Shown one piece after another: positions 24,578 through 32,695 of a DNA stretch of 47,029 bases. Numbering within the stretch: position 1 is the stretch's first letter; each line of letters begins with the position of its first letter. Origin of the DNA: Spirobacillus cienkowskii (lineage in GTDB: Bacteria; Bdellovibrionota_B; Oligoflexia; Silvanigrellales; Silvanigrellaceae); contig QOVW01000070.1 of assembly GCA_003339605.1 (NCBI GenBank), forward strand, positions 1 to 47,029, written 5' to 3'. The notes under the pieces were generated by a model, which had not been told where the DNA came from, searched no databases, and saw nothing but the letters and a program-made list of their open reading frames with translations. The position numbers and the translations under genes are program-made.

Positions 24578-26656
24578 ATGACAAAAAGCTGCTCCCTGGA
24601 AAGTATTGTTAAAAACGCCCAAACTTGGGGTCCAGAACAGTTGATGGCTTATATTGAAGGAGACATGGGCAAAAAGATTGCAGAAATTCAAGCAAAGCAT
24701 AATGTTCAAGAAGTTCAAAAATCAAAAAAGATTGCATTTGTTGCACCACAATTGCCGCACCCTTGCGAATTAGAGATTTGGAATTCGTGTGTTCAAAAAT
24801 TAGGTTTAGAAGGTTCTTTGTACACCAACATTCATGAAGAAAAGGCTTTTATCCATTTTGCACGGCATCTGCACGCCTCAAATACACCTCTTTATTTAAC
24901 CTGTTATACCTTAGATTCAATGCATGAAAACAAAACATTTTTATCTGGTATTGAAAAAGAACTCGAGCAATACTCTGTTATCGTTTCATTAGGAGAAAAC
25001 TCATTAGCAAGTTATCAAGCGTCTAAAGTAAAAAGAATAAATCAAGCTCGGTTGGTCATTTGGCAAAATGCACCACGCCCTCCTCATGCAAACCTAGGCA
25101 CACGATCACCAAATGGTTCTCCCTTACCACATATCGCGAGAGAACGGACAGTCAGAAAAGAAGTGCTAAAAAATTCGGATATCATTTTATGTTTTGATAA
25201 AGATGGAGCAACTTGGTCTTATTTGGAAGACGTGAGTTCCCAAAGAATTAGAAGAGTGCCAAGAACTATCAATCCCAAGCGCTATTCTTCAGAATTATCT
25301 ACGATGCAAAGAATTGAACTTCGCGCAGCTCTTGGATTGCCGGAAACAGATTTTATATTTTTTCATTTAGGTCCCCTTGAAATCGAGTCGGGTGCCCTTG
25401 ATTCGGCATTTGCTTTTAAAAATCTATTACAAAGTAACCCTTCTTTTCAAGGTCGGGCACGCTTGTGCTTTTGTGGCACCGGATCTGCAGGTGCTGACAT
25501 TCGACAAAGTGTTGTGGAAATGGGTCTTGATGACCATGTGTATTTTTTAAATCCTAATGGAGAGGGATTAAAAGAAATTGTTGGCAATCAATTTTCTACT
25601 GTTATTTCTTTATGTGACGCGGTGATTCATGCCCCAATTTCTCCTGTAAATGGCAATGCACTTAAATTTTTAGATAGCACTTATGATGTGTTATGCGCCT
25701 TATCATCAGAAATCATCACTATTTCTAATGGCAATAATTGGATTGGAGAATGGGTTAGTCGATTTTATAAAACATTTTCTGCGGGAAGTATTCATAGTCT
25801 TGCCCGTTTAATGCAAGAAACAATCGAAAAACAAGACAAAGTGTCCAGTGTTAAAAATGCTATTAAAAAAGCGATTGCAAATGAGTTTCCCTTTGAAAAA
25901 ACAACAAATGAAATTACAGAAATTTTTAAAACACTAATTGCTAATACACCAATTATTGAATCAGAAAACACATCTAAATTAATTCAACAAGTAGAAGAAA
26001 TGGTCATTGCAAGACAATATATTGATGCCATTAATTTAATATCTCAAGCATTTCAAAAACCCGGACTATCTGTTGTACAACAAGGTAATCTTTATCGATT
26101 AATTGGTGATTGCTTTACCAAACTTGGTGATTTAGACAGTGGCGTTGCAAATTATACAAAAGCATTAGAACTCGATCCTTATTGCGCAAAATGCTTTATC
26201 GGCTTAGGTACAGTGGCATTACAACGAAACAATTACAATGTTGCCGTTCCACAATTTCAAAAGGCTGTTAGCCTGGCACCCAATGACGACATGGCAAGTT
26301 TAGGATTGGGTTTGGCGTTTGAAGGCTTAAACGAACTGAAAGAATCTCTTTCTTGGACTGTTCGCGCATGCCATTTAAAGGCAGACAATACTGTTGCCAT
26401 CTTTAATCTTGTAAAATTATCATTTGAATTAGAAGAATTTGCGGACTTAGAACGTGTATTGGTGAGATATATTGGAATGCATCCTCACGATGTCAATATG
26501 ATTTACACACTTGGCACCGTTGCCTTTAAAACTGGACAAAAAGACGCCGCATTGCAGCTCATGGAAAATATTTTAGCACTTGATCCTATGAATAGCAGAG
26601 CACACAGTCTTATTGCACAAATTCAAAAAACAGAAAATCAAAAGAAACCTGCTTAA
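24578..26656 (+). CDS. Glycosyltransferase-like protein with C-terminal TPR repeats
   Basis: 692 residues. Residues about 50-430 have the features of a GT-B glycosyltransferase: an N-terminal Rossmann half (KKIAFVAPQLPHPCELEIW), a central WQNAPRPPHANLG region, and a C-terminal half with FFHLGPLEIESGALDSAFAF and RARLCFCGTGSAG, the usual nucleotide-sugar side. Residues about 470-690 contain five or so TPR units (LGDLDSGVANYTKALELDPY, YNVAVPQFQKAVSLAPND, KDAALQLMENILALDPM). A GT with TPR recalls the O-linked enzymes that modify surface proteins. With flagellin 1.5 kb away, flagellin glycosylation is a reasonable guess; the donor sugar is unknown. It is cytoplasmic, with no membrane segment. Confidence 0.75.
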   Translation: MTKSCSLESIVKNAQTWGPEQLMAYIEGDMGKKIAEIQAKHNVQEVQKSKKIAFVAPQLPHPCELEIWNSCVQKLGLEGSLYTNIHEEKAFIHFARHLHASNTPLYLTCYTLDSMHENKTFLSGIEKELEQYSVIVSLGENSLASYQASKVKRINQARLVIWQNAPRPPHANLGTRSPNGSPLPHIARERTVRKEVLKNSDIILCFDKDGATWSYLEDVSSQRIRRVPRTINPKRYSSELSTMQRIELRAALGLPETDFIFFHLGPLEIESGALDSAFAFKNLLQSNPSFQGRARLCFCGTGSAGADIRQSVVEMGLDDHVYFLNPNGEGLKEIVGNQFSTVISLCDAVIHAPISPVNGNALKFLDSTYDVLCALSSEIITISNGNNWIGEWVSRFYKTFSAGSIHSLARLMQETIEKQDKVSSVKNAIKKAIANEFPFEKTTNEITEIFKTLIANTPIIESENTSKLIQQVEEMVIARQYIDAINLISQAFQKPGLSVVQQGNLYRLIGDCFTKLGDLDSGVANYTKALELDPYCAKCFIGLGTVALQRNNYNVAVPQFQKAVSLAPNDDMASLGLGLAFEGLNELKESLSWTVRACHLKADNTVAIFNLVKLSFELEEFADLERVLVRYIGMHPHDVNMIYTLGTVAFKTGQKDAALQLMENILALDPMNSRAHSLIAQIQKTENQKKPA

Positions 26657-26685
26657 TAATTTTTTGTCGTCAAGGAGGAGCTATA

Positions 26686-27324
26686 ATGGCTGATGTGAGA
26701 ATAAATGGAAAGAGAGTCCCACCACTACAAAGTATTGATACACTTTCAAATCTCATCAATAAATTGGATGCAATAGCTGAAAAAAATAATAGCGCAGTCA
26801 CTGCATTAAGCATTAATAATAGTGCCATTGATCTTGAAAATCCAGAATTTCATCGCATAAAATTAGAAGTCGAAGATACTATCGATGTTAAGCTTGATAC
26901 CCCTCAGCAACTTTCTTATGAAAGTCTTCAAGTTGCTATTGATATGGCTGGATTACTTGTTCATGATCTCAAAGTTGTCACTTTGCAGTTATGGGAATCT
27001 GGAAAAGATTATGAAAAAAACTTAGAGATACTTTTAAATGATTGCAATTTATTTTTATCATTAGGCGCTCGTCCAATTTATCTTTTAAACAAAGATCCTA
27101 AACAGTTAGAAGCTAATGCGCAAGTTTTTTTAAGGCAACTTGACTTAATTGCGAAACATGTTGAAGATGCAACCCTACTTGCTGTTCACGATCACTCAAA
27201 AGATGCTTGCTATGTGCTTGTTGGAATGGTGAAACCAGAAATTGAACGTTGGATTGGAATGAGTGCTCAGTTCGCCCAAATACTTGATATTAATACTGTA
27301 TCTGACGCTCTTGTAATCTCTTAG
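26686..27324 (+). CDS. Protein of unknown function (212 aa) next to the glycosyltransferase
   Basis: No family recognised. A strong RBS (AAGGAGGAG) precedes the ATG, 29 bases after the glycosyltransferase gene. The first 70 residues look like a small beta-rich domain (ADVRINGKRVP, then FHRIKLEVEDTIDVKL); the rest is helical with long amphipathic stretches (LQVAIDMAGLLVHDLKVVTLQLWE). No signal peptide. It may belong with the two preceding genes to one modification or chaperone unit. Confidence 0.65.
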   Translation: MADVRINGKRVPPLQSIDTLSNLINKLDAIAEKNNSAVTALSINNSAIDLENPEFHRIKLEVEDTIDVKLDTPQQLSYESLQVAIDMAGLLVHDLKVVTLQLWESGKDYEKNLEILLNDCNLFLSLGARPIYLLNKDPKQLEANAQVFLRQLDLIAKHVEDATLLAVHDHSKDACYVLVGMVKPEIERWIGMSAQFAQILDINTVSDALVIS

Positions 27325-27393
27325 TGTGTTGCGCTTCTTTGCAAATAATTTTCTAAAAAAATAATAGAAATAAACTCTTGCCTCTAAAAAACA

Positions 27394-27407
27394 TTTGATA
27401 TATCAAA
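27394..27407. promoter_or_regulatory. Perfect 14-bp palindrome before the IS6-like gene
   Basis: TTTGATATATCAAA is fully self-complementary and lies 74 bases before the ATG of the truncated transposase gene. It could be an operator; chance in AT-rich DNA is possible. Confidence 0.3.
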
Positions 27408-27480
27408 ATTTACTGTTACGTTACTTTTTTCTAAGAGACGTGAACAAATACGAATTTCGTTATTTCCAAGGAGCTTTTTA

Positions 27481-27855
27481 ATGGCAATTAAAGAAAGAAT
27501 TGACAAACAACACCGCTATCCATGGGCAGTTATTGAAACAGCTGTTCAATTTTATTTTCAAAATAATATGACTTTTCGCTCAGTATCTGAAAAAATGCTT
27601 GCACATGGTGTTGAAGTTTCTCATAAAACAATCTATGAATGGGTTCAAAAGTTTGGCGACAAAATTGAGAAAAAAAATCGTAAACGTATTCCCAACTATG
27701 AAGTAGAAGAATCATACATAAAATGCAACGGAAGCTGGAAGTACATGTATCGCGCGTGCGATCGCCATGATGCAACGTTAAGCATCTGTATGCGAGATAA
27801 AAAGAATTTAAGTTCTGCAAAATCTTTTTTTAAAAAGTCTTTAGAAATTAACTAA
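27481..27855 (+). CDS. Truncated IS6-family transposase-like protein
   Basis: The 124 residues match the N-terminal half of IS6/IS26 transposases: a helix-turn-helix (NMTFRSVSEKMLAHGVEVSHKTIYEWVQKF), then the start of the DDE domain (VEESYIKCNGSWKYMYRACD, ending SAKSFFKKSLEI). Full-length enzymes have about 230 residues. The first catalytic Asp (DETYIK in the family) is Glu here, and the rest of the catalytic domain is absent; no frame after the stop continues it. Transposition activity is therefore unlikely. The gene has a good RBS (AAGGAG) and its own terminator and shows no internal damage, so it may be retained as a DNA-binding protein. No terminal inverted repeats are evident. Confidence 0.75.
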   Translation: MAIKERIDKQHRYPWAVIETAVQFYFQNNMTFRSVSEKMLAHGVEVSHKTIYEWVQKFGDKIEKKNRKRIPNYEVEESYIKCNGSWKYMYRACDRHDATLSICMRDKKNLSSAKSFFKKSLEIN

Positions 27856-27887
27856 ATTTTTTTTATTGCTTCTCATAGTTTTAATTT

Positions 27888-27918
27888 AAAGGCCTTTTTT
27901 CCAAATGGCCTTTTTTTT
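27888..27918 (+). terminator. Terminator after the IS6-like gene
   Basis: AAAGGCC (27888-27894) pairs with GGCCTTT (27907-27913), and the 3' arm continues into a run of eight T. A typical rho-independent terminator. Confidence 0.8.
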
Positions 27919-28186
27919 AATTTTAACAATATATAATATTAAAATTATTAATTATTTTTTTATCCCATCCCATTTTTGCGACACTCAACGCTAGAGAAAA
28001 GGTGACAGCAAAAAATTATTTAAAAACATTTGTCCTCACTCCCTCGTCATGACGCATTTTAAAAAAGGTTATGGGCAAGACGTTGTTGGGATGGGGTTGA
28101 GTTGGCAGCTGGGTTGCTTGCCAACTCTGCTTTAAAAATCAGTAAATTATTTGAATTTAAAAACTGAATTTCTGAGTGTTAACGTT
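27919..28186. other. Intergenic region with a 9-bp hairpin
   Basis: No gene is seen. The stretch is less AT-rich than the DNA around it near 28060-28130. It contains GAGTTGGCA (28099-28107) and its exact inverse TGCCAACTC (28119-28127) with an 11-base loop. This lies after the LRR gene stop on the minus strand, but it lacks a good T tract there, so a terminator role is uncertain. It could also be the remains of a mobile element. Confidence 0.35.
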
Positions 28187-29969
28187 TTATCTTAAACAAT
28201 GTTGATAACCAGGAGCGGATTCAGTTATATTAAGACCAAAGCTTGGAAAACCAGGATTCCCTTCTAATAAAATATTTCGATTGCTTGTCATGTGTGCGTT
28301 AAAAAATTTACAGTCTATTTTAACAATACGATTATTTTTTAAATTTACTACAACTCCATTAGAACTATTATCAAATAAATGATTAGCAAAAGTATTATAC
28401 GAAAGCTCTTCTAATAAATTACTTTCCAAATTTAACTTTTGCCAAGCAAAACCAGGAAAATAACGCATTGAAGTGATCTGATTATTTGAAAGATCAATCG
28501 ACCCGGCATTCGAATAAGGCTTTACCACTTGGTAATTTGTAAAATTTGTAAACTTGTTATTTTTTAAAGAAACAACCGAATTTTTTATATCAAGATTAAA
28601 TTTTGGTAAAAGAGAAAGCTGATTATTATTTAAATTTACATTTATTAAACCATCAAAATTTGAAAGATCAATTTCGCCCTGAATATTATTATCATTAAGA
28701 ATAAGTTCTTTAAGATAGAGATACTCTTTTTCTGTTAAAAGCGGAAAATCAATAAACTTATTATGACTTAAATCAAGTTTAGTAAGATTAACAAACTTAC
28801 GAGAGTTAAAAAATACAGAAGGCAATTTTTGACTCAACTCATTATGACTTAAATCAATGCTGTTTGTCAAGTTTTGTAAACTTAAGTCAAAATCTTTAAT
28901 TGTCTTCATTTTATTCTGCTTTAAAGATAGTTTTTTTAAACTTGTTACAAATATATTACCAGACAATTCTTTAATATTATTGTTATCTAAGTTTAACTCT
29001 TCTAATTGCACATAAGAACCGTTATTAAAATTATTTGGAATTTGTTTGATTTTGTTATGAGATAAATCAATTATATAAGGATTAAATAAATTAACAATAA
29101 AACTTGGAAATTCAGTTAACTGGTTATTATTAAAATAAATTGTTTTTAACTTCTTTAGCTCTCCCATCTCTTTTGGTAATTCATTAATATTATTATGATT
29201 AAAATTTATTGCTGTCAGTTTTTTTAATTCTCGAATATAAGGCGTAATTTCACTAATTTTATTATTTTCTAAATTAAGCTCTTCAAGATCAACTAAAGTT
29301 ACGATTGATGACAAATCATAAATATTTTGATTTTTTAGTTCTAGTTTTTTAGTTCGAGAATCAATAAGTCTTGCTACTCTTTGCGCTTCGGTACCATCGC
29401 CAGCGGCACCTTTCCAGTCGTTAAAAGTATAATTAAAAAATAACTCTAAATTTTTAATTGCGACTTTACTTTTAAATATTACTTGAAAACTGCAAACTGT
29501 CGCAGTTTTTAATTTAGGAATAGGATCTAATATTTCAAAATTATTTCCATTATTATTAATTTTTAATTCTCGACAAAAAGAATTATCAGTGAGCAACTTT
29601 AAGTCGTATTTTCTTGTACTAAATAAATTACTCATAATAGAAAATTTTGAAAAATTGGTCATATTTTCTTTATGACCTGTTATACTTTCATTATTAAAAT
29701 GATCATTTTTGTAAGCAATATAAGGTTTATTTCCATCTAATAAATAAATTATAGAACTAGCACAACCATTCAACCCACAAAAAATTTCAGGATAACTTAA
29801 TTTTCTAGACTCTGAGCTCGAAGGTGCAAAGGGGGGAGGATTTGATTTTGGAGGGGAATATGATGCTGGTGGTGTATAAGGGCTTATCGACTTGGTCAGA
29901 ACAGCTTATAAATGCAACGATTGTTCCAAGTATACCATAAAAAACGTAAATTTTTTTAAACTTAATCAT
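28187..29969 (-). pseudogene. Leucine-rich-repeat lipoprotein, frameshifted near the N-terminus
   Basis: Two frames together make one protein. From ATG 29969 (RBS GGAGTAAAT) the first frame gives a lipoprotein signal (IKFKKIYVFYGILG..VAFISC) but stops at 29805. The second frame, open from 29905 to 28187, gives a Pro/Ser/Tyr-rich linker (SPYTPPASYSPP), an N-terminal domain and then more than ten LRRs of the type LxxLxxLxLxxNxIxxLP over about 370 residues. The shift must fall between 29808 and 29905; a G6 run at 29831-29836 is one candidate, but the linker-like translation upstream of it suggests a site nearer 29890-29905. Without a correction the LRR part has only weak starts such as TTG 29773 (528 residues) and no export signal. 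Real mutation, variable expression or sequencing error are all possible. Confidence 0.7.
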
Positions 29970-30281
29970 ATTTACTCCTAGTATTCTAAACAATACCTCT
30001 TTTCGTTGCTTTGTATTATTAATTAAATGTATTTTCAAATATTATTTAAAATATAATGCAATAATTTTAGCAAATTAAACATAAAACACCATAATCAAGC
30101 AGTTTTTTAAATTTAAGCTTAAGCTGAGTTCTCACAGTTTTTCGAGCCTGGGTCACTGTTAGCAGCAAATTCAAAAAACAGGAATCTTTAATATTTTCTA
30201 CCGCCCCTTGTCCTAATACCAATTTTTTTTTAAGAAAACTTAATAGTGTGAACAGACTAAATTTAAGCGGAGGTTTGCATC
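29970..30281. other. Divergent intergenic region and leader of the purine operon
   Basis: No gene is seen in these 312 bases. They contain the promoters of the LRR lipoprotein and of the purine operon, but I cannot fix either with confidence. No purine riboswitch or classical PurR box is recognised. Two palindromes with TTAAG/CTTAA arms are listed separately. Confidence 0.4.
30113..30243. promoter_or_regulatory. Two TTAAG/CTTAA palindromes in the purB leader
   Basis: TTAAGCTTAA (30113-30122) and TTAAG-aaaa-CTTAA (30230-30243) are perfect inverted repeats sharing the same arms, 39-169 bases before purB. They could be a pair of operators for the purine operon. The regulator is unknown and the sites are AT-rich. 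Confidence 0.28.
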
Positions 30282-31892
30282 ATGATTGAACGTTATTCTC
30301 GACCAGAAATGAAAAAGATCTGGACTGAAGAAGCCAAATACAGGTCATGGGCCGAGGTAGAAAGAGCACATCTTTCAGCTCTTATTCATTTTGGCCAAGC
30401 CCCTAACTCTGTTTTAGATGCTTTTGATTACGCAATAACAACTAAAAATAACTCAGATTTTTTAAGAAGAGAGCAAGAAACCGGGCATGACGTTATTGCT
30501 TTTGTTGCAGAAATAGGCGAAAGTATGGCGGAGAACGGACACTTTCTCCACAAAGGCTTAACAAGCTCAGACGTTGTGGACACCGCTCTTTCTTTGCGTA
30601 TTCGTCAATCGCTTGAAATTATTTCAAATACACTTTTTAACCTACGTGAAAATTTGGCCAAACGAGCTTTTGAGCACTCTCATACTGTTTGCATAGGCCG
30701 CACCCACGGCATTCATGCAGAACCCATGAGCTTTGGACAAGTTCTCAGTAGCCATTTTGCAGAGTTTCAACGAGCCCACTGCGCAATTCTTGAAGCGCAC
30801 CACACGATTTCATTTGGCAAGCTTTCGGGTGCTGTCGGAACATACTCTCAACTCACACCGCAGTTTGAATTTGAGGTTCTTAGCCAATTAAATCTACAGC
30901 CAGAAACTGTGGCAACACAAATTATACCGCGCGATAGAGTGCTTTCTGTGATTTCTAGTATTTTATCTGTATCAAACGCTATCGAAAGGTTTGCAACAAA
31001 TTTACGCCACTGGGCGCGCACAGAACTTGGAGAAGTTTTAGAACCTTTTGGAAAAAAACAAAAAGGCAGTTCGGCTATGCCGCACAAAAAAAATCCGATC
31101 CTTTCTGAAAATTTGTGCGGTTTAGCTCGGACAATTCGAGGCTATGCTGCAATGCTGTCAGAAAATATTGCACTTTGGCATGAAAGAGATATTTCGCACA
31201 GTAGCACTGAGCGCCTTGCGCTACCTGATCTTTTTGTAACTGTTGATTTTATGATTTCGCGTTGTGCGTATTTAATTGCCGAGATGCAAATCAATCCAAA
31301 AGCAATGGAAACAAATTTATGGAAAACAGGCGGCCTCTGGGCAAGTCAAAGCGTTTTAACTGCACTGGTTTCTAAAGGCATAAACCGCACTGATGCTTAT
31401 GAACTGGTGCAATCAATTGCCCTTGAAATTTCGCCAAAAGTCGCAATTGCAACTGTGATCGATAAAGAGTTTCTTAATAAACTTTTACAACATAAAAAAG
31501 TTTGTGACACTGTTGGTGTAGAAACCCTGTCTCAAGTTTTTAATACAGATAATTATTTAACCTCTGTTCCAGCAACGTTTAAACGCGTGTTTGGTGTATC
31601 GCCAGATGATTATAAGCGTAAGGTAAATGAGCCTATTTATTGCAAAGTCCCTGCATTACAAAAAATTATCAAAGTAACTGTTTCACTCATGCCAGATGTG
31701 CTTGACACTGAGGCCAAAACAATTGCAAACGATATGAGAACATCTGGCAATGAGATTTTAAGTTTGCGCCAACAAAAGTGCTTTCTGATTCACATGCCAC
31801 ATCATACAACGTTAGAAAATATCAAAAAATATGCTTGCGAGGTTCTTCAAAACCACGTTATTGAGCAGTTTGCGATTGAGGTCATCCAATGA
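30282..31892 (+). CDS. purB: Adenylosuccinate lyase fused to PurS (PurB-PurS)
   Basis: Residues 1-435 are adenylosuccinate lyase, which splits SAICAR to AICAR and adenylosuccinate to AMP. They show MIERYSRPEM, GRTHGIHAEP (about residue 139), KLSGAVGTYS, the signature loop GSSAMPHKKNP (about 262-273) and LWHERDISHSS. Residues 461-536 are a complete PurS domain: KVTVSLMPDVLDTEAKTI and, at the end, VLQNHVIEQFAIEV, matching VYVSLKESVLDPQG and LLANTVIEDYRYEV of Bacillus PurS. PurS normally bridges PurL and PurQ in FGAM synthase. The lyase alone is usually about 430 residues, so the extra 100 residues are fully explained by the fusion. A GCGGAGG RBS precedes the ATG. Its stop overlaps the purQ start (ATGA). 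Confidence 0.95.
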   Translation: MIERYSRPEMKKIWTEEAKYRSWAEVERAHLSALIHFGQAPNSVLDAFDYAITTKNNSDFLRREQETGHDVIAFVAEIGESMAENGHFLHKGLTSSDVVDTALSLRIRQSLEIISNTLFNLRENLAKRAFEHSHTVCIGRTHGIHAEPMSFGQVLSSHFAEFQRAHCAILEAHHTISFGKLSGAVGTYSQLTPQFEFEVLSQLNLQPETVATQIIPRDRVLSVISSILSVSNAIERFATNLRHWARTELGEVLEPFGKKQKGSSAMPHKKNPILSENLCGLARTIRGYAAMLSENIALWHERDISHSSTERLALPDLFVTVDFMISRCAYLIAEMQINPKAMETNLWKTGGLWASQSVLTALVSKGINRTDAYELVQSIALEISPKVAIATVIDKEFLNKLLQHKKVCDTVGVETLSQVFNTDNYLTSVPATFKRVFGVSPDDYKRKVNEPIYCKVPALQKIIKVTVSLMPDVLDTEAKTIANDMRTSGNEILSLRQQKCFLIHMPHHTTLENIKKYACEVLQNHVIEQFAIEVIQ

Positions 31893-32695
31893 AGAAAAAA
31901 ACCTTAATCCCGGTTTTTCCTGGAACTAACTGTGAAAAAGAATCATTTCTCTGGTTTTCAGAAAATCTTGAAACAGAGGTTGAGTTTTTAAATTTAAAAA
32001 AACATCATTCTATTCTTCCCGAAGAGATTGATGCCCTTTTTATTCCAGGCGGATTTAGTTTTGGAGACTATCTACGCGCAGGGGCAATTGCGGCTCGTAC
32101 CGAAGAAATGACTTTTGTTAAAAAGCTCGCACAAAGTGACATACCAATTTTAGGAATCTGTAATGGCTTTCAAATATTGTGTGAAAGCGGCTTGCTTCCA
32201 GGAACACTTGTAAAAAATGTCACAAAACAACATCATCATTTTCCTGTATCAATTCGTGTTGAAAAAAATTATTTTCTTACAACCAATCAAGAAAATAACT
32301 GTGTCTGGATTCCTAAATTTCACGAACATCAATTCAAGTTAATTGAAAGCATTTTTTCTAAAGAATTTTTTATTCCAATGTCATGCGGCATGGGCAACTG
32401 GCTTCCTCCCCGGAGCAACACAGAAAAAGCTCTTGCAGAAAAAAACGCTGTTGTTTTTTATAATAATAACGAAAATGGAAGCTACAAATCTATTGCAGGT
32501 CTTACCAATTCTAGTGGAAAAATATTTGGAATGATGCCACATCCAGAACGCGCCTCAGATCTTATTCTTGGTAGTGACGAAGGTCTCGTTTTTTTACTTG
32601 GTATTGCGCAATCACAAAAAATAAAAATTCGCTCAGGAAGCCCATTGGCAAACTTTGCAGAAAAATTATTTGAAGGGGCCAAATACCATGTCTAA
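31889..32695 (+). CDS. purQ: FGAM synthase glutaminase subunit PurQ
   Basis: 268 residues, a class-I glutamine amidotransferase that supplies ammonia to PurL. The nucleophile Cys lies in GICNGFQIL, and the His-Glu pair in MMPHPERA. PGTNCEKE at the N-terminus and PGGFSFGDYLRAGA are family signatures. It is somewhat longer than Bacillus PurQ (about 227 residues) because of extra loops in the second half. Start codon overlaps the purB-purS stop; stop overlaps purL by eight bases, so the three subunits of the FGAM synthase complex are translated next to each other. Confidence 0.96.
   Translation: MKKKTLIPVFPGTNCEKESFLWFSENLETEVEFLNLKKHHSILPEEIDALFIPGGFSFGDYLRAGAIAARTEEMTFVKKLAQSDIPILGICNGFQILCESGLLPGTLVKNVTKQHHHFPVSIRVEKNYFLTTNQENNCVWIPKFHEHQFKLIESIFSKEFFIPMSCGMGNWLPPRSNTEKALAEKNAVVFYNNNENGSYKSIAGLTNSSGKIFGMMPHPERASDLILGSDEGLVFLLGIAQSQKIKIRSGSPLANFAEKLFEGAKYHV

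Noticed and set aside
27325-27900. Complete insertion sequence around the IS6-like gene
   Set aside because: No terminal inverted repeats or target duplication were seen, and the transposase is half length.
30061-30281. Purine, PRPP or guanidine riboswitch before purB
   Set aside because: Short stems are present (ACAGT/ACTGT) but no conserved riboswitch core or transcription terminator pair is recognisable by eye.
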